A DNA stretch of 8,036 nucleotides, taken from Verrucomicrobia bacterium UBA6354 (GTDB lineage: Bacteria; Verrucomicrobiota; Kiritimatiellia; RFP12; UBA1067). Of this stretch, positions 1 to 6,119 are shown in pieces. The number at the start of each line of letters is the position of its first letter. The stretch's first letter is position 1. The notes beneath the pieces are model-generated. The model saw only the letters and a list, made by a program, of their open reading frames with translations. It did not search any database and was not told the origin of the DNA. A program made the translations under genes and the position numbers. The stretch is from positions 1-8,036 of the forward strand of contig DJRS01000141.1 of NCBI GenBank assembly GCA_002440145.1. The letters are read 5' to 3'.

Positions 1-143
1 GAGAATCTTTTCTCATGGGCACAAAAAGAGGGTTCTACTCCGACGGCTTCGTTTTCAGCCGTTTGACGGTAGCCGCATGCGCGCTTCCCGCCGGAAACAA
101 AGTCCACAGCCCCGATTCCAGCCTTTCTACTGCGATTTCCAGG

Positions 144-172
144 ATTATAAGATATTTCCGGCTGTCAAACAA
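144..172 (-). promoter_or_regulatory. leftward promoter for a gene beyond the left edge
   Basis: On the minus strand TTGTTT (167-172) and a perfect TATAAT (144-149) are separated by 17 bases, a sigma-70-like arrangement. A perfect TTGACA (163-168) is also present but only 13 bases away, so it is unlikely to be the functional -35. Transcription would start near 137 and run off the left end of the window. Confidence 0.55.
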
Positions 173-228
173 TACGCAATAACGCAAAACTTATATCAAA
201 ATTGCGCAGAACCGATATAATATGGGTT

Positions 229-294
229 CCCCGTTTCAAGGATTTCGGCGCCGCGTTCCAAGAAAACCGGCACCCCGTTTCAAGAAGACGCGAC
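229..294. repeat. three tandem 22-base units with a shared 12-base core
   Basis: Units begin at 229, 251 and 273. The 12-base core CCCCGTTTCAAG is identical in units 1 and 3, and unit 2 has two changes (CCGCGTTCCAAG). Pairwise identity over all 22 bases is roughly 14-15. On the minus strand the core is CTTGAAACGGGG. The 22-base period is close to two DNA turns, so the cores would face nearly the same side of the helix. The array lies 57 bases upstream of the -35 of the leftward promoter at 144-172, a position that fits binding sites for a regulator. Confidence 0.5.
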
Positions 295-356
295 CACCGT
301 CTCGGATGTGCTCCCGCAGGCGAAACGACGGCGAAAACCCGATCTTCACTCGACTC

Positions 357-386
357 TCTGGCGATGTTTGCATGTTTTGCGCCAGA
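357..386. other. inverted repeat downstream of the operon, possible mRNA 3'-end structure
   Basis: TCTGGCG (357-363) and CGCCAGA (380-386) form a perfect 7-bp stem with a 16-base loop, about 60 bases past the NYN gene stop. An alternative 6-bp pairing, GGCGAT (360-365) with ATCGCC (386-391), overlaps it. No T-run follows on either strand, so it is not a classic intrinsic terminator. Confidence 0.3.
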
Positions 387-447
387 TCGCCACAGAAACA
401 ACAAAGATTGGAAGAGCCTTTCTCCGCATTCGCGCGCGCGGCAGGGG

Positions 448-963
448 CTACTTGCAGAGACTCTGCAGGCGGGCGACTTCGCGGAGCAGGATCTTGTCGC
501 GCGTCTTCACGACAATGCGCGAAACGTCTCCGCAATACGCCGCCATGCGCACGAAGTCGCAAATCAGACGGTCCGCACGCTGGGAGCCTGTGCCACCCGT
601 GTAGGATATGCGCAGACGCACGGCATCTTTGACCGACTCGTGCGGTCCGTCAAACACAATCCAGACGAAATCCAAAGGGTTCTCCGCGAGATACCGCTCG
701 GCATGAATCCGCAATTGGACGGGATCTTGGGCCATGCGGTTCGCGCCGAGGATGAAGTTCCATCCGTCCACGATGACGAAACGCCCGCCCGGCGGCAGGC
801 TCCGAAGGTCGCTCGCGGCAATCAGCGCCGCTCCGAAGTGGCCTTTCCACTCCTCGTTCTCGCGGCGCAAACGGTCATTCGCGGCTTTGAGCGTTTCGAT
901 TTGCGCCTTGAGTTCGCGCACATGCTGGACGCGTGCGCCCAGGATGACATCCTGCGCCGTCAT
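448..963 (-). CDS. coiled-coil plus NYN (PIN-like) domain protein, putative ribonuclease
   Basis: Predicted 171 aa. The ATG at 963 overlaps the glycosyltransferase stop in an ATGA, which decides the start; the open frame upstream to 1416 is the shadow of that gene. Residues 8-42 are charged with regularly spaced leucine and isoleucine (RELKAQIETLKAANDRLRREN), a likely coiled coil for self-association. Residues 60-171 look like a NYN/YacP-type nuclease of the PIN-like fold: IVDGWNFILG (Asp66, Asn69), IVFDGP (Asp105), SQRADRLICDFV (Asp131) and KTRD (Asp156). These acidic residues match the expected metal-binding site, so it is probably an active RNA endonuclease. YacP/Rae1-type proteins are known to cleave RNA on ribosomes, but the N-terminal coiled coil is not part of the usual YacP layout. 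It closes the operon. I cannot link its job to lipid synthesis from sequence alone. Confidence 0.8.
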   Translation of the reverse strand: MTAQDVILGARVQHVRELKAQIETLKAANDRLRRENEEWKGHFGAALIAASDLRSLPPGGRFVIVDGWNFILGANRMAQDPVQLRIHAERYLAENPLDFVWIVFDGPHESVKDAVRLRISYTGGTGSQRADRLICDFVRMAAYCGDVSRIVVKTRDKILLREVARLQSLCK

Positions 964-2171
964 GTGGCTTCCATCTCGGGCGCCGTCTCCTCGAGCCCGT
1001 GCGGAATCGGCATCCACTTGCGCGAGGGGCGAACGAGCGTGTAGAGGAGCGAACAGGACTGGACGAAGGAGAAGAACGGGAAGGTCAGAATCGCCAGCGC
1101 GCCCGGGCGGCGCTTGTGCCGCGAGAGCGCAACCGCCGCGAGCGCCGTGAACCAGCCCATCACCCCCACAAAACCGAGTATACCTATGAAGAACATGGCG
1201 GCCGAACGGTTCGCGAAATCGTCCGAATAAAGCCGATAGGCGAAAGCGAGGACGTTGAAAAGCAAGATAAAGGCGACCGACATGCCCGTCAGAATCGCGA
1301 AGAAACTGTCGAAAAGCCGGCAAGACGGATGCTTTGCGAGCGTGCGGAGCCAGACGCCAAAATAGCGCACGACGACCTGCCAGCCACCGGTCGACCAGCG
1401 GGAAAGCTGCCTCCACATGTAGTGCATGTCCTCGGGTTGCTCGTCGGCGTACTCCGCATCGGGCACGTAGGCGACGCGCCGCCCCGCCAAGTTCGTCTGG
1501 ACGGTGAACTCCACATCCTCCACGAGCGTGGACGTCTTCCAGCCTTCAGGCCCGAACACGCTCGCGAGACAGGCGAAGCCCGTGCCGGTCAGCTTGCCCG
1601 AAAGCCCCAGATTCGTGCGCACGCGGTTGGAAAGCTCGTTCATCACACTCCAATAGATGGCGCACCAGCCCGATATCAGGTTCTTCGCGTAATTGGACGC
1701 GTGCCGGCATCCCGTCACCACCGTCTCGCCATCCTGCAGGGCGTCGTTCACCGCGTCGAACCACTGGGCGGAAACGATATTGTCCGCGTCGAATACAGCA
1801 ATGGCCTCGTACTTCCCGGACGCGAGGACCTTGTCCAGCCCCCACGCGAGCACGTCGCCCTTCCCGCGGCTGGGTGTCGTCTTCTCCCACACCGTAGCGC
1901 CGGCGCGACGGGCGACCGCGGCGGTATTGTCCGTGCAATTGTCGGCGAGGACTATGACTTCGACGTCTTCGCGCGGATACCTGCACAGGGCGATGCTGCG
2001 CACGGGCAACGCAATGACGCGCTCCTCGTTCCGCGCGCAGACAAGGACGGCGAACTTCAGGCGCCGCGCGGCCTTGCGATAGACTTTCGACGCGCGCAGA
2101 AGACCGAAAAGGACAACAAACGTCGACCAGAAGAAAACAAGCGAAAATCCAAGGCAGATGAAATCGAGCAT
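960..2171 (-). CDS. membrane-bound family 2 glycosyltransferase, processive type
   Basis: Predicted 403 aa. Residues 3-25 are a membrane segment. A GT-A catalytic domain follows (about 38-270), then three or more membrane segments (about 288-312, 326-350, 356-380). The nucleotide-sugar motifs are in order: LVCARNEE (43-50), VIVLADNCTDNT (72-83), metal-binding DADN (128-131), the TGTGFA acceptor loop (195-200), VEDVE (217-221) with the likely catalytic Asp, and QLSRW (255-259), which matches the Q-x-x-R-W signature of processive enzymes such as cellulose, chitin and poly-GlcNAc synthases. The last twenty residues are cytoplasmic and acidic. The sugar and acceptor cannot be read from sequence; a lipid-linked glycan, surface polymer or glycolipid is possible. 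It starts 21 bases after the acyltransferase gene, with a G-rich stretch but no clean Shine-Dalgarno, and its stop overlaps the start of the next gene. Co-location with the acyltransferase suggests an envelope lipid or polysaccharide role. Confidence 0.88.
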   Translation of the reverse strand: MLDFICLGFSLVFFWSTFVVLFGLLRASKVYRKAARRLKFAVLVCARNEERVIALPVRSIALCRYPREDVEVIVLADNCTDNTAAVARRAGATVWEKTTPSRGKGDVLAWGLDKVLASGKYEAIAVFDADNIVSAQWFDAVNDALQDGETVVTGCRHASNYAKNLISGWCAIYWSVMNELSNRVRTNLGLSGKLTGTGFACLASVFGPEGWKTSTLVEDVEFTVQTNLAGRRVAYVPDAEYADEQPEDMHYMWRQLSRWSTGGWQVVVRYFGVWLRTLAKHPSCRLFDSFFAILTGMSVAFILLFNVLAFAYRLYSDDFANRSAAMFFIGILGFVGVMGWFTALAAVALSRHKRRPGALAILTFPFFSFVQSCSLLYTLVRPSRKWMPIPHGLEETAPEMEAT

Positions 2172-2192
2172 AAAGAAAAAGAATCCCCCACC

Positions 2193-3011
2193 CTAATCCA
2201 TGCGCCACCGGCGATGCGCCCAAAGATATTGTTCGGGATAACGGCGTACGGCGTCGCCCAGCCGGTCGTTCAGAAGCTGCGTGGCGGCCGCGCGATCCGC
2301 CGTCTTGCCGAAGACAATCGGCGCGCCGCCCACCAGCCGATAGCTATAAGGGCCCGTGCGGACGAACGAACCCACGACGACCGGCACGCCATAGCGGATG
2401 GCCAGACGCGCGGCGGTCGTGAAGGTCAGGGCGGGACGGCCGAGGAACGTCAGCTTTTCGCCGCGCGAAGCGTGCTGATCCATCAGAATCGTCATCGCGG
2501 AACAGGTAGACAGCCACCGGCGGACGATATCCGGCGTAAAGCCCCGGTTCTTGTCGATAATCGTGACAGGACCGCGAAAATGATGGTTCTTCATCCACTT
2601 CGCGGCGAACCGGTTGTTCATCACACGCGCAATCGCCATCATCGGACGCGCGAACGAGAGGATGTTCGTCGCCGCCTCCCACACGCCATGGTGCGCGCTC
2701 ACCAGCAGGACCGGCTTGTCGGGGGAGTCCAACAGCAACTTGACCGCCGCGGGATCCGCTTCCGAGAAATCCAGATGCTCGCGCCAGTTGGCGGCGTCCA
2801 CGACCTGCGGCACGCAAAGCGCCTCGCAGACATGCCCCGCCAGATGGCACCACGCCCGCCGCGCCACCCGCTTCGCCTCGCGAGGGTCGTCCGCAATGCC
2901 GCTTTTGAGGATGTTGTCGACGGAGAGCCGCCGGCGGCGCGGAAAGAACGGCCACAGGCACGCGGCGAAGCCGCAGCCTATGTCGTACGCATGTCGCTGC
3001 AGGAAAGTCAT
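2193..3011 (-). CDS. LpxL/HtrB-family lipid acyltransferase
   Basis: Predicted 272 aa, somewhat shorter than E. coli LpxL (306). Members of this family sit on the inner membrane and transfer an acyl chain from acyl-ACP to a lipid, most often the secondary chains of lipid A. The H-x4-E catalytic motif is present (His107 to Glu112 in AHHGVWEA). The family's LMDQH segment (residues 176-180), a threonine-rich LTFTTAARLA stretch (195-204) and the closing PEQYLWAHRRWR (259-270) are classic. Residues 9-23 form a short hydrophobic segment followed by four arginines, probably the membrane anchor. It starts 15 bases after hisD. The ribosome site is weak (AAGAG overlapping the hisD stop). It cannot be decided from sequence whether the acceptor is lipid A, as for LpxL or LpxM, or another lipid. 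No lpxA, lpxC, lpxD, lpxB or lpxK is nearby. Confidence 0.88.
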   Translation of the reverse strand: MTFLQRHAYDIGCGFAACLWPFFPRRRRLSVDNILKSGIADDPREAKRVARRAWCHLAGHVCEALCVPQVVDAANWREHLDFSEADPAAVKLLLDSPDKPVLLVSAHHGVWEAATNILSFARPMMAIARVMNNRFAAKWMKNHHFRGPVTIIDKNRGFTPDIVRRWLSTCSAMTILMDQHASRGEKLTFLGRPALTFTTAARLAIRYGVPVVVGSFVRTGPYSYRLVGGAPIVFGKTADRAAATQLLNDRLGDAVRRYPEQYLWAHRRWRMD

Positions 3012-3026
3012 GCCATTGCCGCGCTC

Positions 3027-4301
3027 TTACGGACGCGTAAAGCGGATCGTCGCCGCGCGCCCGTGTCCGTCCAGTCCCTCAACCGCGGCGAACGCTTCGA
3101 TCGTGGGGCGCGTCTGCGCCAGATCTTCGCGCGTGAACGAGACGAAGCTGTGACGGCGACGGAAATCGTCCGGCGTCAGACCGTTGAACATGCGTGCCGC
3201 GCCGCCCGTCGGCAGCACGTGGCTGGGACCGGCGACGAAATCGCCTGCCGATTCCGGCGTCCAGGCTCCGGCAAAAACGGCTCCCGCCGCGCGCACGCCC
3301 TTCATCACCTTGAGCGCGTCCTTCGTCATGATCTCGAAATGCTCCGGCGCAAAGTCGTTCACGACCTCAAGCCCCGCCTGTACGTCGGGCGCGACGACGA
3401 TGAGGATGCCGTCCCGGTCGATGACGCGCTGGACAAGCGCTTTGCGCGAAAGCGTCCGCATCTGCGCGAGCACCTCCGCCTTGACGGCCTCTGCGGTTTC
3501 GCGCGAGGTGCACACGCACAGCGACTTCTCCCATCCGCTGCCGTGCTCGGCCTGGCTCAGAAGGTCCGCGGCGATCCAGCGCACGTCGACCGACCCGTCC
3601 GTCAGGACGGCGATCTCGCTCGGTCCGGCGACCTGGTCGATCGCGACATAGCCGAAGACCTGGCGCTTCGCCGCCGTCACGTAGGCATTGCCGGGTCCGA
3701 CGATCTTCTGGACCTTCCGGCACGTCTTGGTGCCGAACGCCATGAGCCCGATGGCCTGGATGCCGCCCACGCGGTAGATTTCCGTCGCGCCCGCCAGCTG
3801 GAGCGCATACAGGAGGACGGGGTTGACTTCGCCCGTTTTGCCCGCCGGCGTGCACGCCACGATTTCCTTCACGCCCGCCGCCTGGGCAAGCGTGACCGTC
3901 ATGATGGATGTCGACGCGAGCGGCGCGGTGCCGCCCGGCACGTAGACGCCCACGCGGTCCATCGGCGAGTAGAACTCCCCTTCCACGCCGCCCTTGGGCG
4001 TCTTCATCGTCCACGCCTTGCGCAGAGAAGCCTTCGAGAACTTCAGCACGCGCCGATGCGCGTCCTCGACGGCTTTGCGGATCGCGGGCGGGATCTCCAT
4101 CCGCGAAGGCAACGCCGTTACGCGCAAATCGCGCCCCTTGAAGCCTTCAAACCTGGCGACATGGCGGCGGACCGCCGCGTCGCCGTTCTTGCGGATGTCC
4201 GCCAGCACGTCCGCGGCGGCCTTCTCGGCTTCCTCGGGGAACGCCGGTCGCGCGTTGAACGCGGCGATGCGGCGGTCGCCCGCCTGAACGATGCGAATCA
4301 T
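3027..4301 (-). CDS. hisD: histidinol dehydrogenase (HisD)
   Basis: Predicted 424 aa, compared with about 430 for the family. It performs the last two steps of histidine synthesis, oxidising L-histidinol to L-histidine through the aldehyde with two NAD+ and a zinc ion. All key residues of the well-studied E. coli enzyme have visible counterparts: zinc ligands Gln250 and His253 (LSQAEHGSG), Asp354 (ESAGDF) and His413 (GLDGHGR); catalytic Glu320-His321 (FAPEHFEI); and substrate-region His361 (GPSHVLPTGG). The NAD-side motif GPGNAYVTAAKR (residues 202-213) is intact. The start is ATG at 4301, two bases after the fabZ stop; an in-frame extension upstream to 4886 lies over fabZ and fabF and is rejected. 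GAGG lies directly against the ATG, too close for an ordinary Shine-Dalgarno, so translation may be coupled to fabZ termination. No other his gene is in the window, so its place in a lipid operon is unusual. Confidence 0.96.
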   Translation of the reverse strand: MIRIVQAGDRRIAAFNARPAFPEEAEKAAADVLADIRKNGDAAVRRHVARFEGFKGRDLRVTALPSRMEIPPAIRKAVEDAHRRVLKFSKASLRKAWTMKTPKGGVEGEFYSPMDRVGVYVPGGTAPLASTSIMTVTLAQAAGVKEIVACTPAGKTGEVNPVLLYALQLAGATEIYRVGGIQAIGLMAFGTKTCRKVQKIVGPGNAYVTAAKRQVFGYVAIDQVAGPSEIAVLTDGSVDVRWIAADLLSQAEHGSGWEKSLCVCTSRETAEAVKAEVLAQMRTLSRKALVQRVIDRDGILIVVAPDVQAGLEVVNDFAPEHFEIMTKDALKVMKGVRAAGAVFAGAWTPESAGDFVAGPSHVLPTGGAARMFNGLTPDDFRRRHSFVSFTREDLAQTRPTIEAFAAVEGLDGHGRAATIRFTRP

Positions 4302-4303
4302 CC

Positions 4304-4777
4304 TCAGTTCGCGCCCCCGAGCATGCACTTCACGCGCGCCTCGACGGCCAGTTCGCCGTCCACGTAGCCCTTGCAGTCGAACACGCCGATGATCTTCTTC
4401 ACCTTGACGTTCATCGCCACGATCACGAGCTTGTCGTCCGGACGGACGGGCTTGCGGAAGACCGCTTCCTCGACCTTCGCGAAAAGGAAACTCGCCTTGG
4501 GGCCGAGGAATTCCGTCGCGATCAGCCCGCAACCGGCGACCTGCGCCATCGTCTCGATCAAGATGACGCCCGGAACGATCGGGAACGTGGGGAAGTGACC
4601 CTTGAAGAAATCGTTCTTCTCCATCGTATAGGTGTATTCGCCGATCGAGCCCGTCTCGTCCGCCGACAACAGCTTGTCGACGAAGAGGAACGGCGGGCGG
4701 TGCGGCAGAAGCTCGATCCCGGGTTTGTTGTAGACGTTCTTGAACGTGGGGAACTCCGTCAGTTTTTCGTGTGCCAT
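4304..4777 (-). CDS. fabZ: 3-hydroxyacyl-ACP dehydratase (FabZ)
   Basis: Predicted 157 aa, a normal length for this single hot-dog-fold enzyme (about 145-155). It dehydrates (3R)-hydroxyacyl-ACP to trans-2-enoyl-ACP in fatty acid synthesis. LLPHRPPFLFVDKL (residues 23-36), catalytic His61 in GHFPTFPIVPG and catalytic Glu75 in LIETMAQ are the classic FabZ signature. The start is set by a near-perfect ribosome site: the fabF stop codon is embedded in TAAGGAGG (4784-4791), followed by ATG at 4777 after a short spacer. The reading frame is open upstream into fabF, but that extension is only the shadow of fabF in another frame. The 11-base gap to fabF and 2-base gap to hisD indicate tight co-translation. 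FabZ consumes the hydroxyacyl-ACP that lipid A enzymes also use, so placing it with an LpxL-like gene makes metabolic sense. Confidence 0.95.
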   Translation of the reverse strand: MAHEKLTEFPTFKNVYNKPGIELLPHRPPFLFVDKLLSADETGSIGEYTYTMEKNDFFKGHFPTFPIVPGVILIETMAQVAGCGLIATEFLGPKASFLFAKVEEAVFRKPVRPDDKLVIVAMNVKVKKIIGVFDCKGYVDGELAVEARVKCMLGGAN

Positions 4778-4783
4778 CTTGCG

Positions 4784-4790
4784 CCTCCTT
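4784..4790 (-). promoter_or_regulatory. ribosome binding site of fabZ overlapping the fabF stop codon
   Basis: The fabF stop codon TAA runs directly into AAGGAGG on the minus strand, 6 bases before the fabZ ATG at 4777. It is the strongest ribosome site inside the operon and suggests that FabZ is made efficiently and in step with FabF. Confidence 0.8.
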
Positions 4791-6078
4791 AGCCCTGGAC
4801 TTTGCGGAAGGCGAGCACGCCGTTGTGGCCGCCGAAACCGAGCGATGTCGAAATCGCCGCGCGCACCTCGCGCTTGACGCCGACATTGGGCGTGTAGTTC
4901 AAGTCCAGCGGAACCTCGCCCTTCGCGACGTCCACGTCGAGATCGGGCTTCTCGTAGTTGATCGTCGGCGGGATGAACCCTTCCTCGATCGTCAGCGCGC
5001 AAATCGCCGCCTCGAGCGCGCCCGTGGCCCCCAGGAGGTGGCCGTGCATGGACTTCGTGGACGAGATGTTGATCTTCTTCGCCTGCTCGTCGCCGAAGAC
5101 GACCTTGAACGCCTTCGTTTCCATCTGGTCGTTCAGGTGCGTGGAGGTGCCGTGCGCATTGATGTAGTCGATTTCGCCCTTGTCGGCGATGCCCGCGTCC
5201 TTGAGCGCGGCCTCGATCGCCTTGACGGCGCCCACGCCGGACGGATCCGGCGCCGTGATGTGGTGGGCGTCGCACGTCGAGCCGTAGCCCGCCAGTTCGC
5301 AGTAGACGTGCGCCCCGCGCGCACGCGCATGCTCCTCGCTCTCCAGAATGAGCGCCGCGGCGCCCTCGCCGATCACGAATCCGTCGCGGTCCGCGTTGAA
5401 CGGACGCGACGCCTTCTCGGGCGTGTCGTTGAAGTGCGTCGAAAGGGCCTTCATCTTCATGAAGCCGCCGACCGTGAACTCCATGACCGCCGCTTCCGTG
5501 CCGCCGGCGATGACGACGTCCGCGCGGCCGGCGCGGATCATGTCCAGCGCGAAACCGAGCGCGTCCGTGGACGACGCGCACGCCGTCACGACGACCTGGC
5601 ACGGGCCGTGCGCGCCCAGCGCAATGGCGACGTTGCCCGCCGATTCGTTCGGGATGAGCTCCGGCACGGCGAGGGGCGAGAGGCGGTCCGGCCCGCGGTC
5701 GAAGAGGATCTTGTAGTTGTCGCCCGTCACGTCGAGTCCGCCGATGCCGTTGCCGAACAGCGTCGCCACGCGATCCATGTCGGGATGGTTCTCGGCCGTG
5801 TAGCCCGCGTCAGCCCAGGCTTCCTTCGCCGCGGCGACCGCGTACTGCGAAAACGGCGCCATGTGGCGCGCCTCGCGCTTGTCGACGAGTCCCGAATCGA
5901 TCGCGTATTCCTTGAAGTTCTTGACTTCGCCCGCGATCTGGCTGGTCACGCGGGAGGGGTCGAACTTCGTGATGCGCGTAATGCCCGACTTGCCGGCCTT
6001 GATGTTGGCCCATGCCTCTTTCTTGCCGTTTCCGCACGGGCAGAGCATGCCGATACCGGTGATCATGACTTTCTTCAT
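4789..6078 (-). CDS. fabF: beta-ketoacyl-ACP synthase II (FabF)
   Basis: Predicted 429 aa, compared with about 410-415 for typical FabF. It elongates acyl-ACP with malonyl-ACP in each cycle of type II fatty acid synthesis. The Cys-His-His triad is visible: Cys167 in VVTACASSTDA, His309 in INAHGTSTHLND and His347 in TKSMHGHLLGATG, with the conserved Lys342 in the same motif. The glycine-rich GFGGHNGVLAF near the end and GTEAAV (residues 193-198) are typical. In the Lys-His motif, His345 replaces the Thr common in other FabF proteins. AGAGGA (6087-6092) lies 8 bases before the ATG. The 41-base gap to fabH is the largest in the operon and includes TATAAC (6099-6104), so a weak internal promoter is possible, though no matching -35 is obvious. 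FabB is the alternative assignment, but the FabF-like length and motifs favour FabF. Confidence 0.95.
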   Translation of the reverse strand: MKKVMITGIGMLCPCGNGKKEAWANIKAGKSGITRITKFDPSRVTSQIAGEVKNFKEYAIDSGLVDKREARHMAPFSQYAVAAAKEAWADAGYTAENHPDMDRVATLFGNGIGGLDVTGDNYKILFDRGPDRLSPLAVPELIPNESAGNVAIALGAHGPCQVVVTACASSTDALGFALDMIRAGRADVVIAGGTEAAVMEFTVGGFMKMKALSTHFNDTPEKASRPFNADRDGFVIGEGAAALILESEEHARARGAHVYCELAGYGSTCDAHHITAPDPSGVGAVKAIEAALKDAGIADKGEIDYINAHGTSTHLNDQMETKAFKVVFGDEQAKKINISSTKSMHGHLLGATGALEAAICALTIEEGFIPPTINYEKPDLDVDVAKGEVPLDLNYTPNVGVKREVRAAISTSLGFGGHNGVLAFRKVQG

Positions 6079-6119
6079 TGTTGTTGTCCTCTTTACAAGT
6101 TATACTGTTGATTCGTTTC

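Larger units (their letters stand above)
1..447. other. non-coding region left of the operon
   Basis: No convincing gene is seen. From right to left it holds the inverted repeat (357-386), the 22-base tandem array, an AT-rich segment with a second TATAAT on the plus strand (216-221, no clear -35), and the leftward promoter. The presumed leftward leader (1-137) contains a 6-bp hairpin, ACGGCT (43-48) with AGCCGT (57-62). It also has an ATG at 78 that runs only seven codons (MRLPSNG). A further ATG at 16 stays open to the edge (MRKDS), which could be the start of the next gene, though it lacks a clear ribosome site. Confidence 0.5.

Noticed and set aside
229..294. Tandem repeats considered as a CRISPR fragment
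   Set aside because: Repeat cores are 12 bases with only 10 bases between them, too short for CRISPR repeats and spacers, and no cas gene is visible.
165..404. Minus-strand open frame of 79 codons downstream of the NYN gene
   Set aside because: It runs through the 22-base repeat array and the AT-rich promoter region, lacks a ribosome site and shows no recognisable domain.
453..467. Inverted repeat TGCAGAG-A-CTCTGCA at the end of the NYN gene
   Set aside because: The one-base spacer leaves no room for a full hairpin, no T-run follows, and it lies inside the last codons of the gene; probably chance.
3030..3043. Fourteen bases (CGGACGCGTAAAGC) shared with 7937-7950
   Set aside because: The similarity stops at both ends, one copy is the 3' end of hisD, and an exact match of this length is not very unlikely by chance in GC-rich DNA of this size.
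999..4367. Very long plus-strand open frame (1122 codons) antisense to the glycosyltransferase, acyltransferase, hisD and fabZ genes
   Set aside because: It is rich in Arg, His and Ala with no recognisable motif, and lies opposite four clearly identified genes. Long antisense frames are common in GC-rich DNA.
4302..4886. N-terminal extension of the hisD frame over fabZ and into fabF
   Set aside because: The extension is the wrong-frame translation of fabZ. HisD homology begins at the ATG at 4301 and gives a normal-length enzyme.
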